Positions 16,960 to 25,154 of a stretch of DNA of 64,000 nt are shown piece after piece. The stretch's first letter is position 1. Every line of letters begins with the position of its first letter. Position numbers and translations under genes: made by a program. Below the pieces are notes generated by a model. It saw only the letters and a program-made list of their open reading frames with translations. It was not told the origin of the DNA and made no database searches. Source of the DNA: Brevibacillus centrosporus (GTDB taxonomy: Bacteria; Bacillota; Bacilli; Brevibacillales; Brevibacillaceae); the NCBI RefSeq assembly GCF_003710815.1, contig NZ_RHHP01000006.1, forward strand, positions 124,001 through 188,000. Direction: 5' to 3'.

Positions 16960-18181
16960 ACTTCACGTGATCTAGTACACTTTTGATGTTGGAGATCGAA
17001 TCCTGCGGAATGCTCAGGTTATAATGCTTTCTGATCGCTTGATATACTTTGCTTAGGTTGTAGCTGCTTCTGTTTTTTCGATACGCAGCCACATCCTGAG
17101 AGAACGTTGGATGGTGAATGACATCCCGGCTCCAGTCCCACACGCGAGGCTTCAAAGCATCCTTTCGAGCTTGATCGAGCATGGCCGCAAAGCGCGGGGT
17201 GATGTATTGGCTGATTTTCTTGCTTGCCTGGTAATACGCGTTGGTTTGGGTAGCTGCATAAACGTCTCGGCTGTAGTCAAAAGGATCATACGGCTTCCCA
17301 TTGATAGAAATGAGCGTACGAGGCTGAGCGGGCACCATCCCAGGCAAAAGCTTTACCTGATAGTACTCCCAGCCTGTAGCCGTTTTTCTGCCGGGGAGTA
17401 TCAGGCTGATAAATGGAAACAAGCGGTCATAGGGATATTCCTGTGCATAAATACTTGGCCCGGCCTCCATCCGCAAAGGCATGTCGGGATAAAGATAGCC
17501 CTTGCTGTCTACGACATACCCAGGCAATCCAACCTCCACAGCCCAGCGCACAGCGATATTGTCCGAGTCCTTTAGATCGATCCCGCCGTGATAGGGCCGC
17601 ACTTCCGCGAACATTCGGTACAGGACGGTCGCCACAAATTCCTTCGTTGCCATCCCGTCATCTATTTCCTCGGGCAAGACATAGCCAGCATCGATAAGCG
17701 GCTGCAGGTGGGCATTCATCTGGAGCTGTGCTCTGCTTTCGCGCAGCGTTCGCTCCTCTGGGGAATACGGTTCTGCTCGTTCGATCCGTTGATTCAGCTC
17801 GTTGAGATTCGTATTCGGGGGATAAAAAGGGGGAAGCACCCCGATGAAGTTATAGATATTCCAGAGAAACCCTTTCTTCGACGACTGGAAACGCAAATTG
17901 TCGTCCTGGAACGTCTTCCAATGCGAACCGCCGCTATCCATGTCTACCAGATAATCCTCTTGTACATACGGTGGCTGCAAGGCGACTACCAGCGGATTGG
18001 TGATCGTGACCATCTGAACATTGAGAAACAAGTATTTTTCCGGGTTCGGAGGAAGCTTGTACGTGATGGTATAGAGGGAGGAAGCGGCTAAGGCGGGCGT
18101 CAAAGCAGGCGAGGGCAAGATCAGCGGGGATAGGCAAAGCGTACTCAGGAGGATGCTGGTTAGCAGTTGTTTTTGTCTCAT
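16958..18181 (-). CDS. Secreted protein with a degenerate SLH-like segment, function unknown
   Basis: About 407 residues. The ATG at 18181 follows GGTGGTGGGAAA and gives MRQKQLLTSILL, a signal peptide with likely cleavage after LAA; a longer reading from 18226 lacks a site. Residues around 210-265 (TKEFVATVLYRMF ... KDSDNIAVRWAVEVGLPGYV ... YLYPDMPLRMEA) resemble one SLH repeat, so it may bind the cell wall polymer. The C-terminal third is charged and helical. I do not recognise the rest. Convergent with glcF and separated by the shared terminator. Confidence 0.75.
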   Translation of the reverse strand: MRQKQLLTSILLSTLCLSPLILPSPALTPALAASSLYTITYKLPPNPEKYLFLNVQMVTITNPLVVALQPPYVQEDYLVDMDSGGSHWKTFQDDNLRFQSSKKGFLWNIYNFIGVLPPFYPPNTNLNELNQRIERAEPYSPEERTLRESRAQLQMNAHLQPLIDAGYVLPEEIDDGMATKEFVATVLYRMFAEVRPYHGGIDLKDSDNIAVRWAVEVGLPGYVVDSKGYLYPDMPLRMEAGPSIYAQEYPYDRLFPFISLILPGRKTATGWEYYQVKLLPGMVPAQPRTLISINGKPYDPFDYSRDVYAATQTNAYYQASKKISQYITPRFAAMLDQARKDALKPRVWDWSRDVIHHPTFSQDVAAYRKNRSSYNLSKVYQAIRKHYNLSIPQDSISNIKSVLDHVK

Positions 18182-18403
18182 TTTCCCACCACCTTCGGAA
18201 CGTCGTTTGATCATTAGACGCTGCACGAAGTAGTAAGTTTCTTGGAAATTTCCTTATTTTGTAAATGAAATGCAGTACCCTACTCTGGTAGGAGAATCGC
18301 TTTCAGAGAGGAATTCATTTGTTACGGGGGAATGACCACCTATCCAGAATGCGTGCACGGTGATGGAGCCAACCAGCCGTTTAACGAAAAAGGAGAGAGC
18401 TGT

Positions 18404-18838
18404 TTGAAGCGAGTCGATGTGGTATCAGCCATTATCCGCGATGAAGGCGGACGAATCTTACTGGTAAAAAATAAACAAGGTGACTCTCATTACTGGGGGC
18501 CGCCAGGAGGAGCAGTGGAAGCAGGGGAAACGCTTGAACAAGCTCTCATTCGGGAGGTTAAGGAAGAAACCGGATACAGGATTCATGTGATGGGTTTGAG
18601 CTCTGTGAGAGAGGTGTTCTTTGAAAAATGGGAGAATCATGTCATTTTCTTTGCCTTTTTCGCAAAAATCATCGATGGCGCGATCCAGATCAATGACCCT
18701 GACGAAGAAATTATGGAAGTCTTGTGGGCTGACTACGAAGAAGCCAAGGCTCGGATGCCGTTTCTGACTGAAGCGCTGAAGCTGACTGCGGACGGGGAGA
18801 AAATCTGGCCTTTCTATGCGTTCGAAGGAACACGATAA
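18404..18838 (+). CDS. Nudix hydrolase
   Basis: About 144 residues. The Nudix box GGAVEAGETLEQALIREVKEETGY is complete (G-x5-E-x7-REVKEETG). I place the start at TTG 18404 because AAAAGGAGAGAG ends about 5 bases ahead and the product begins MKRVDVVSAIIRDEGGRILLVKN, a normal Nudix start; an ATG at 18332 adds 24 residues without homology. Substrate is unknown; such single-domain proteins often clean up oxidised or modified nucleotides. A weak hairpin at 18853-18884 may terminate it. Confidence 0.88.
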   Translation: MKRVDVVSAIIRDEGGRILLVKNKQGDSHYWGPPGGAVEAGETLEQALIREVKEETGYRIHVMGLSSVREVFFEKWENHVIFFAFFAKIIDGAIQINDPDEEIMEVLWADYEEAKARMPFLTEALKLTADGEKIWPFYAFEGTR

Positions 18839-18913
18839 AAGGATGTGCAGGAGAAAAAAAGACCAGCAGGCTAGCCGGTCTTTCGGCTACTAGAGAAAAG
18901 GAAGCAATGCACC

Positions 18914-19108
18914 AATATCGCACTGGAGCAAAGCGGTCGCTTTTCAAAACCGATTGTTACGCAAATTCTCCCGGCGACTGCTTTTTACCCTGCGGAAGAA
19001 TACCATCAAGGCTATCATAAGAAAAACCCGAAGCACTATAAAGCGGATCGAGAAAAGTCCGGAAGAGACACTTTTTTGAAAGAGCATTGGTCTGGGAACG
19101 AATCGTAA
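18914..19108 (+). pseudogene. msrA: C-terminal remnant of peptide methionine sulfoxide reductase A
   Basis: The frame reads NIALEQSGRFSKPIVTQILP, then ATAFYPAEEYHQGYHKKNPK, then HYKADREKSGRDTFLKEHW before a TAA. This is the conserved C-terminal third of MsrA, including FYPAEEYHQ with the methionine sulfoxide binding residues. The N-terminal part with the GCFWG catalytic motif is absent, there is no start codon with a ribosome-binding site, and the Nudix gene ends only about 75 bases upstream. So it is a broken gene, not a small protein. A terminator still follows it. Confidence 0.85.
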
Positions 19109-19131
19109 GCAATCACGCATGAACAAATGGT

Positions 19132-19175
19132 AAGCCAGTACAGTCCCGGTTAGGAGGATTTGTACTGGCTTTTTT
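19132..19175 (+). terminator. Terminator downstream of the msrA remnant
   Basis: AAGCCAGTACA pairs with TGTACTGGCTT, followed by a T run. It probably served the original msrA gene and now separates the Nudix region from the convergent permease gene. Confidence 0.85.
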
Positions 19176-19193
19176 GTCGTCATGCTTTCTTTT

Positions 19194-20225
19194 TTAAAAA
19201 TCGATTTTGAACTTCAGGAAGCCAGCCTTGCGAAGTGCCTCGTAAATAATGACCAGCGCCGGTCCCAGAATAAGGCCGAAGAAGCCCATAACCTGAAAGC
19301 CGAGAAAAAGACTGACGAGAGCAGCCAAGGCACTGATGCCAAGGTTGGAAGCCAAAATCTTCGGCTCGATGATGCGGCGGATGACCGTAATCGCCAAAAA
19401 AAGGATGATAAGTCCGATGGCGAGGTGGGTCTTATCCGTGAAAAAGTTGTAGACAGCCCAAGGAACGAGAAAGGAGCCAGTTCCCAATATCGGCAAAATG
19501 TCAACTAGCACAATCAGTAATGCGATGACGGCAGAGTATTTGATGTGCAAAATAACCAATCCGAGCCAAGCAATCAAAAAAGTTACCAGGCTGAGAATGA
19601 TTTGGGCCCGTAAAAATCCGATGGTAGCTCGATTAAGCTGGGTGAACACGACGTTGATTTTTTCCCTGGCGGAGACAGTAAACATTCGCATAAAACCGGC
19701 GCGCAAACGAGGGAGGTCCAGACTGATCAAAAAGAGAGCGACCAAAAAAATAATGGTACTGATCAAAAAGCCGGGAATAGTCGCGACCGCACCGAGAATG
19801 CCTTTGCCGATCGTCGAGGCGGCATTCATGGCAGATGTTTTTAAGCTGTCGAACACCTGCTGGATCTGGATGACCGTTTCTTTTGGCAGAGAGGCATAGT
19901 AAAGCTCCCATTGTCCAAACGTCGACTCGAGAAAATCAAACAGATGCCGCGAGTAGGCGGGAAGCTTTTGCGCCAAATCTACGCTTTGCACGACGATCTG
20001 CGTACCCAGCCAGTAGGCGATGACAGCAAACGACAAAAGAAACAAGAGAAAGGAGCCTATGACGGCACCTAGGCGATTCAGGCGCAAATTTCGAATGAGA
20101 AAGAGCACGAGGGGCTCAAGCAGTATGGCAGTGACCAAAGCGAGAACAAAAGGAACGGAATAGGGCAGCAAAAATAATAGGATGGCCAGAACGAACACGA
20201 GCAGAAAAATTTTCCGAATCGTCAT
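19194..20225 (-). CDS. AI-2E family membrane protein (YtvI/PerM-like)
   Basis: About 343 residues with about seven or eight membrane segments and the family pattern: N-terminal paired helices, a soluble middle segment (LPAYSRHLFDFLESTFGQW ... VFDSLKTSAMNAAST), then PGFLISTIIFLVALFLI and the C-terminal IEPKILASNLGISALAALVSLFLGFQVMGFFGLILGPA. YtvI relatives are conserved in spore formers; others move autoinducer-2 or sodium ions. GGAG lies 7 bases ahead of the ATG at 20225, just inside a TTG reading at 20228. Its role here cannot be settled. Confidence 0.85.
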   Translation of the reverse strand: MTIRKIFLLVFVLAILLFLLPYSVPFVLALVTAILLEPLVLFLIRNLRLNRLGAVIGSFLLFLLSFAVIAYWLGTQIVVQSVDLAQKLPAYSRHLFDFLESTFGQWELYYASLPKETVIQIQQVFDSLKTSAMNAASTIGKGILGAVATIPGFLISTIIFLVALFLISLDLPRLRAGFMRMFTVSAREKINVVFTQLNRATIGFLRAQIILSLVTFLIAWLGLVILHIKYSAVIALLIVLVDILPILGTGSFLVPWAVYNFFTDKTHLAIGLIILFLAITVIRRIIEPKILASNLGISALAALVSLFLGFQVMGFFGLILGPALVIIYEALRKAGFLKFKIDF

Positions 20226-20615
20226 CAAAAGACTCCATTCTCATTCTTATAAGTAAAGGGTTATATCCAATCTTATCTATTTTATCATTGTTGCATAGAG
20301 GAAAACAATGCATTCCCCTCGCTCAAAATGTCAGAAAAGGTATGAGGGAAAGTAATTTTCAAAAAAAGCAGCATTGAAAAAAGAATGCAAAAAATTAAGT
20401 GTGCGTAAATTTTGTGATATGATGTTCCTCTATATGATTTCGGATTCTAAAGACGAAGGTTTATATGGTCGCAGCCAATAAGGTGTAAGGTATTTATTTA
20501 CATTGTGAATATAAACATTCGTTGCTAGAATGTGAATTGAAAACGACACATTTCGACAAAAAACTGTCGTGAATGGTGTAGATATAAATTACATTTTTAT
20601 TAGTGAGGTGTCAGA
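20226..20615. other. Non-coding region upstream of the first DAACS symporter gene
   Basis: About 390 AT-rich bases without a credible gene. It holds the promoter of the divergent YtvI-like gene, a TATGAT box near 20418 with a poor -35, and a small dyad CGACA-AAAAAC-TGTCG at 20554-20569 that may be an operator or leader stem. No riboswitch is recognised. The ribosome-binding site GTGAGGTG lies at the end. Confidence 0.5.
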
Positions 20616-21884
20616 ATGAAGCGGTTTGGATTAGCAATACAAATTGTCATCGGTCTCATTCTGGGTATCCTGGTGGGCGCCATTTTCTTTGGTAATCCTG
20701 CTGTGGCAACCTATTTGCAACCAATTGGTGATATATTCCTGCGGTTGATCAAAATGATTGTCATTCCGATTGTGGTCGCGACGCTAATCGTCGGTGTTGC
20801 AGGTGTCGGTGACGTCAAGAAACTCGGGAAGATCGGTGGGAAGACGATTCTGTATTTTGAAATCGTTACCACAATTGCGATTGTAGTCGGGCTTCTGGCT
20901 GCAAATATTTTCCAACCCGGTGTGGGCGTTGACATGTCACACCTGCAAAAAACAGATATTCATTCGTATGTAGAGACGGCTGAGACGACTCAAAGTCACA
21001 GCATGATTGATACCTTTGTAAATATTGTTCCAAAAAATATTTTTGACGCCTTTGTCCGTGGCGACATGCTGGCGATTATCTTCTTCTCCGTCTTGTTCGG
21101 TTTAGGGGTCGCAGCTGCAGGGGAACGCGGAAAACCGGTCCTGAACTTCTTCCAGGGTGTCGCTGACGCCATGTTCTGGGTAGTAAATGCGATTATGCGT
21201 TTTGCACCATTCGGGGTGTTTGCTCTGATCGGTGTAACCGTTTCCAAGTTTGGGCTTTCTTCACTCGTTCCGTTAGGCAAGCTGGTTATTTTGGTTCACT
21301 TGGCGATGCTGTTCTTTATTCTCGTCGTATTGGGCACCATTGCTCGAATCAGTGGAATTAAAATTACGCAAATCCTGCGAATCTTGAAGGATGAGCTGCT
21401 CCTGGCCTACTCCACCTCCAGCTCGGAGACGGTACTGCCAAAAATCATGGAGAAAATGGAGCGTCTGGGCTGTCCGAAAGCCATTACGTCTTTCGTAATC
21501 CCGACTGGCTACTCATTTAACCTCGATGGCTCGACTCTTTACCAGGCACTGGCTGCGCTGTTCATCGCGCAAATGTATGGTATCCACATGCCGATCAGTG
21601 CGCAAATCACACTGATGCTGGTACTGATGGTAACCTCGAAAGGGATTGCCGGGGTTCCGGGCGTATCCTTCGTCGTTTTGCTTGCGACTTTGGGATCTGT
21701 AGGCATTCCGCTCGAGGGTCTCGCATTCATCGCTGGTGTCGACCGACTGCTCGATATGGCGCGCACCGTTGTAAACGTAGTCGGAAACTCGCTGGCTGCT
21801 GTCGTGATCTCTCGTTGGGAAGGTCAGTTCGACAAGAAAAAAGCCGAGCAATACCTGAAAGAAGTAAATGCAAAAGCGGCATAA
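20616..21884 (+). CDS. Dicarboxylate/amino acid:cation symporter (GltP/GltT type)
   Basis: A 422-residue DAACS-family transporter. Visible marks are LIKMIVIPIVVATLIVGVAG, the re-entrant loop YSTSSSETVLPKIMEK, FVIPTGYSFNLDGSTLYQALAALFIAQ, MVTSKGIAGVPGVSFVVLLAT, and the substrate segment DRLLDMARTVVNVVGNSLA. The conserved Asp, Arg and Asn of the last segment fit glutamate or aspartate uptake with protons or sodium. It stands alone between a long leader and a strong terminator. A paralog is at 37573. Confidence 0.93.
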   Translation: MKRFGLAIQIVIGLILGILVGAIFFGNPAVATYLQPIGDIFLRLIKMIVIPIVVATLIVGVAGVGDVKKLGKIGGKTILYFEIVTTIAIVVGLLAANIFQPGVGVDMSHLQKTDIHSYVETAETTQSHSMIDTFVNIVPKNIFDAFVRGDMLAIIFFSVLFGLGVAAAGERGKPVLNFFQGVADAMFWVVNAIMRFAPFGVFALIGVTVSKFGLSSLVPLGKLVILVHLAMLFFILVVLGTIARISGIKITQILRILKDELLLAYSTSSSETVLPKIMEKMERLGCPKAITSFVIPTGYSFNLDGSTLYQALAALFIAQMYGIHMPISAQITLMLVLMVTSKGIAGVPGVSFVVLLATLGSVGIPLEGLAFIAGVDRLLDMARTVVNVVGNSLAAVVISRWEGQFDKKKAEQYLKEVNAKAA

Positions 21885-21901
21885 TCAGAAATGAACGAAT
21901 G

Positions 21902-21942
21902 AAGCCTTCTGTCTGGCATGATCCAGACAGGGGGCTTTTTTT
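21902..21942 (+). terminator. Terminator after the DAACS symporter gene
   Basis: CTGTCTGG pairs with CCAGACAG around a CATGAT loop, extended by AAGCC with GGCTT, then a T tract. A short copy of the intergenic repeat starts directly after the T tract. Confidence 0.92.
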
Positions 21943-21990
21943 GTACAGTAACTTCCGCCACAAAGCTTGCCGGAGCCAATTTTCTAATTT
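21943..21990 (+). repeat. Intergenic hairpin repeat, copy C (short form)
   Basis: It begins TACAGTAACTTCCGCC, lacks the first dyad and linker, and keeps ACAAAGCTT, GCCGGAGCC and AATTTTCTAAT. The distal bases TTCCGGC after it can pair with GCCGGA. It lies between a terminator and the promoter of the NAD operon. Confidence 0.7.
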
Positions 21991-22002
21991 TCCGGCAGCC
22001 TA

Positions 22003-22071
22003 TTGACAGGGAGAAACAGGAAGAGTAAGATCATACCAACAAGATGATATTAACAAAATGATAATAACAAA
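22003..22071 (+). promoter_or_regulatory. Promoter and tandem repeat operator of the NAD salvage operon
   Basis: TTGACA at 22003, a 17-base spacer and TAAGAT at 22026 form a good sigma-A promoter. Downstream, ATGATATTAACAAA (22044-22057) is followed at once by ATGATAATAACAAA (22058-22071), two 14-base direct repeats differing at one base. Their position just after the start site suits repression, probably by the Nudix regulator encoded next. Binding is inferred. Confidence 0.65.
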
Positions 22072-22114
22072 AAGAGATAAACAAATGAGTATACAAACGG
22101 AGGCGTTTGAACAT

Positions 22115-23011
22115 ATGAACCAACCACCCACCAATAAGGACGGATTGACAGAGGAGCAGTTTTTGCAGCGTTATGACGCGAGCCAATTTGAGCGGCCATC
22201 GGTTACCGTCGATATGCTTATTTTTACTGTCGCCGAGGAGCTGGAACCGAATTACCGCAAGCTCTCTCCTAAGTCCTTGCAGATCTTGCTCGTCAAACGT
22301 GCAGATCATCCTTACATGGGCCATTGGGCGCTGCCGGGGGGCTTTGTATCTCCCGATGAAAGTCTGGAGGAAGCGGCCTTGCGTGAACTCTGGACGGAGA
22401 CCAATATCGACAACATTTATCTGGAGCAGCTGTATACGTGGGGAGAAGTAAACAGAGATCCGCGCACACGTGTCATTAGCACCTCGTACATGGCACTGGT
22501 TGATAGCGAAGCACTGGAAGTAAAAGCAGGGAATGATGCGGAGGATGCCAAGTGGTTTCGCATCGAGGACAAATGGCTGCGCGAAAACAAGATGGCCACA
22601 GAATCTGGAACGATCACGGAAAAATGGGTCGAACTGCGTTTCTGGAACGAGGCCGAAGAGCTGTCGGCGACCATCAAAATCACACGTACCGTGTCAGGTA
22701 GGATCGTACGTGAGGAAAGAGAAATCGTGGAAACCAACCAGGTTGCCTTTGATCACGCCAAGATTATTCAATATGCTTTAGAGCGGCTGCGGAACAAGAT
22801 CGAGTATACCGATATCGCTTTTGCTCTCATGCCGGAGCTATTTACACTGACGGAGCTGCAGCAAGTCTACGAAGTCATTTTAGGCAAGGAATTGCTGGCG
22901 GCTGCTTTTCGCAGAAAGGTGGCAGACAAGGTGATCGAGACCAATCATTATCGCAAGCATGCGGGGCATCGGCCATCCAAATACTACCGTTTCAATCCAG
23001 AGTGGACGTAA
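22115..23011 (+). CDS. NrtR-like Nudix-domain transcriptional regulator of NAD metabolism
   Basis: About 298 residues. The Nudix domain (VTVDMLIFTV ... GFVSPDESLEEAALRELWTETNI) resembles the ADP-ribose-binding domain of NrtR. In this Nudix box the catalytic REXXEE is altered to RELWTE, as in regulatory members that bind but do not cleave. The C-terminal 90 residues form a winged helix: DIAFALMPELFTLTELQQVYEVILGKELLAAAFRRKV, ending HRPSKYYRF. The ATG at 22115 follows GGAGG. The genes after it (pnuC, nadR) are classic NrtR targets. Confidence 0.88.
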   Translation: MNQPPTNKDGLTEEQFLQRYDASQFERPSVTVDMLIFTVAEELEPNYRKLSPKSLQILLVKRADHPYMGHWALPGGFVSPDESLEEAALRELWTETNIDNIYLEQLYTWGEVNRDPRTRVISTSYMALVDSEALEVKAGNDAEDAKWFRIEDKWLRENKMATESGTITEKWVELRFWNEAEELSATIKITRTVSGRIVREEREIVETNQVAFDHAKIIQYALERLRNKIEYTDIAFALMPELFTLTELQQVYEVILGKELLAAAFRRKVADKVIETNHYRKHAGHRPSKYYRFNPEWT

Positions 23012-23054
23012 AAGTCTAAAAGTCATTCGAATCAGCGGATGGGGAGGAAACCAT

Positions 23055-23360
23055 ATGAAAACGGGAATGAACCGTATGAAGCGCGTCATGACCGCGCAGG
23101 AAACGATAAAAATTTTGGAAAGGGGCTATTACTTCAACAGCCTGGGGGAAAAAGTGCCCATCCAAACGGAATTGCAGACGCCATCGAGCACTTATGGATG
23201 CGGAGTTTTCCGCAATCGAGCCCAAGATGTGGCGGGCTATTTTGCACAAGTGCTGTTTGATGAAGCCTTTGAAAATCATTTTGACCATATCGTGTTTGCC
23301 GTGTTGGACCACTCTGCCCGGCAGGAGAACCTGAGGGCATTTCGGGAGAGATTCCTATGA
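23055..23360 (+). pseudogene. Internally deleted PARG-like (TIGR02452-type) gene
   Basis: A 101-residue frame with a strong GGGGAGG site. The first 35 residues (TAQETIKILERGYYFNSLGEKVPIQ) match the start of the microbial poly(ADP-ribose) glycohydrolase-like family, and the last 50 (GCGVFRNRAQDVAGYF ... DHIVFAVLDHSARQENLRAF) match its end. Members are around 270 residues, so the whole middle, including the GGG...QEE catalytic loop, is missing. The plus-one frame reads IADAIEH before the junction, suggesting an additional one-base shift. No ADP-ribose hydrolysis is expected. It lies in the NAD operon and overlaps pnuC by four bases. Confidence 0.7.
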
Positions 23361-24070
23361 GAACAAGAATAGCTGGTTACTTTGCTGACTGGAGCTGGTT
23401 TGAAAGACTGTGGCTGCTGACGTTTACCGTCGTGAATGTCTATCTGTTTTTCGCTCTGGATGACACGTTCATCGGGCTGTGCGCCTCCTTGACCGGGATG
23501 CTCAGCGTCGTTCTGGTGGCAAAAGGGAAAACGTGGAATTACTATCCAGGCATCATCAACGTGGTGCTGTACGCCATCGTTGCGTATGGACAAAAGTACT
23601 ACGGGGAAGTCATGCTGAATCTTCTCTATTTTTTGCCGATGCAGTTTATCGGACTCCTCCTGTGGCGAAGGAACAAAGTATCGGAAGAGAAACAACATGA
23701 CGTGCGGGTCGCAGTCATGACGAACCGAACTCGCCTATATTGGGCCCTGACATGTCTTGCGGCCACAGCCGCCTATGCCTGGGTGCTGCAGGCAATGGGC
23801 GGTGCACTTCCACTCATCGACTCGTTGACAGCCGTTCTCTCGATTGTGGCGATGATCTTTATGGTGAAGCGCGTGGTGGAGCAATGGATCGTCTGGATCA
23901 TCATCGATGTGCTGACGATCTACATGTGGCTGGTCGCCTTCATGGGTGATGGCAGCGACGTTTCCATCCTCGTCATGTGGATTGCTTACCTGGTGAATGC
24001 CGTTTATGGCTGGCTGAACTGGAGATCGCAGTATCTGCTGCAAAAGGAGGGGCAAGCATGGGTACGGTAG
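23357..24070 (+). CDS. pnuC: Nicotinamide riboside transporter
   Basis: A 237-residue membrane protein of the PnuC family with about seven hydrophobic segments. Marks are WSWFERLWLLTFTVVN, a segment with LTGMLSVVLVAKGKTWNYYPGIINVVLYAIVAYGQKYYGEVMLNLLYFLPMQFIG, and the C-terminal EQWIVWIIIDVLTIYMWL ... YLVNAVYGWLNW. It takes up nicotinamide riboside by facilitated diffusion, trapped by phosphorylation. Its start overlaps the gutted PARG-like gene and its end overlaps the nadR start, so all are translated together. Confidence 0.93.
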   Translation: MRTRIAGYFADWSWFERLWLLTFTVVNVYLFFALDDTFIGLCASLTGMLSVVLVAKGKTWNYYPGIINVVLYAIVAYGQKYYGEVMLNLLYFLPMQFIGLLLWRRNKVSEEKQHDVRVAVMTNRTRLYWALTCLAATAAYAWVLQAMGGALPLIDSLTAVLSIVAMIFMVKRVVEQWIVWIIIDVLTIYMWLVAFMGDGSDVSILVMWIAYLVNAVYGWLNWRSQYLLQKEGQAWVR

Positions 24071-25095
24071 GCTTTATCGGCGGAAAATTTCTGCCGCTGC
24101 ATCTCGGACATGTACATGCGATTACCCGGGCGGCATGCTTATGCGATGAGCTGTACGTCGTCCTCTCCTTTAGCCAGGCTCGCGACCGCAAGCTATGCGA
24201 GAAGGTAGGCATTCAGATTATGCCTTATGAGGTCAGGCTGCGCTGGCTGTCTGGCCTTGTGAAGGATATGGAAAATGTGCACGTGCTGGCCGTTGAAGAT
24301 ACAGCGGAGACAGACGAGGCGTATGACTGGGCGGCAGGCGCAGCGGATATTCGCAGGAAAATCGGCAAGCGGATCGATTACGTCTTCAGCTCAGAGACTT
24401 CCTACGAGCCTATTTTTCAGCAGCTCTACCCGGAAGCGAGGCACATCATCCTCGATGCGGAGCGGAAACAGGTGCCGATTTCGGCAACGCGTATCCGAGA
24501 AGAAGGCATCTTCACCCATTGGGAGCACATCCCGGCTATCGTCAGGCCGACTTTTGTCAAAAAGGTTGTGGTGGTTGGCACGGAAAGCTGCGGCAAATCG
24601 ACGCTTACCCGTTATCTGGCGAAGCTGTACAACACCGTTTTTGTGGAAGAGTACGGGAGAACGGTATGCGAAGAAGTCGGCGGATGCGAGACCATTTTGA
24701 CCGAAGACTATTACCCGCACATCGCCTATGGACACAAAATGAAAGAATACGAAGCGATCAAGCAGGCAAACAAGGTTGTATTCGTGGATACAGAAGCGGT
24801 TGTTACCCAATTTTACTCCGAGCTGTACACCGGACGTACCTTCTCTGTACTCGATCAGGTGGCAAAAGAGCAGCAGTACGATTTGTGGCTGTACATGGAG
24901 CCGGATGTGCCATGGGTGGATGATGGCCTGCGTGTGCACGGGGAGAACCAGGTCCGCCACGAAAATAATGAAAAGCTGAAGCGAATGCTAGATGATCGTC
25001 ATATCGCCTATGTATCGATCGCAGGGAGCTATCACGAGCGGCTGCGGCAAGCGATGGATCATGTGGACGCATTGCTGCACAAGCCTTCTCAATAG
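24058..25095 (+). CDS. nadR: NadR-like bifunctional NMN adenylyltransferase / ribosylnicotinamide kinase
   Basis: About 345 residues without the helix-turn-helix that E. coli NadR has. The N-terminal nucleotidyltransferase domain shows GFIGGKFLPLHLGHVHAI and, near residue 145, PISATRIREEG (the SxTxxR motif). The C-terminal kinase domain has the P-loop GTESCGKSTLTRYLA near residue 172 and VFVDTEAVVT. It phosphorylates nicotinamide riboside brought in by PnuC and adenylates NMN to NAD. The ATG at 24058 follows AAAGGAGG. Since it lacks its own DNA-binding domain, control by the NrtR-like protein makes sense. Confidence 0.94.
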   Translation: MGTVGFIGGKFLPLHLGHVHAITRAACLCDELYVVLSFSQARDRKLCEKVGIQIMPYEVRLRWLSGLVKDMENVHVLAVEDTAETDEAYDWAAGAADIRRKIGKRIDYVFSSETSYEPIFQQLYPEARHIILDAERKQVPISATRIREEGIFTHWEHIPAIVRPTFVKKVVVVGTESCGKSTLTRYLAKLYNTVFVEEYGRTVCEEVGGCETILTEDYYPHIAYGHKMKEYEAIKQANKVVFVDTEAVVTQFYSELYTGRTFSVLDQVAKEQQYDLWLYMEPDVPWVDDGLRVHGENQVRHENNEKLKRMLDDRHIAYVSIAGSYHERLRQAMDHVDALLHKPSQ

Positions 25096-25154
25096 CTGAA
25101 AATTCGGATAGACTATAGCCAATAAGGAAATTGGCAACATAGGAAGGGAGCTGC

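Noticed and set aside
18853-18884. Terminator after the Nudix gene (AAAGACC with GGTCTTT)
   Set aside because: The stem exists, but it has no T tract, so I mention it only with the gene.
20226-20615. A riboswitch or T-box leader upstream of the first DAACS symporter
   Set aside because: The leader is long enough, but I see no T-box core, no specifier stem and no terminator-antiterminator pair.
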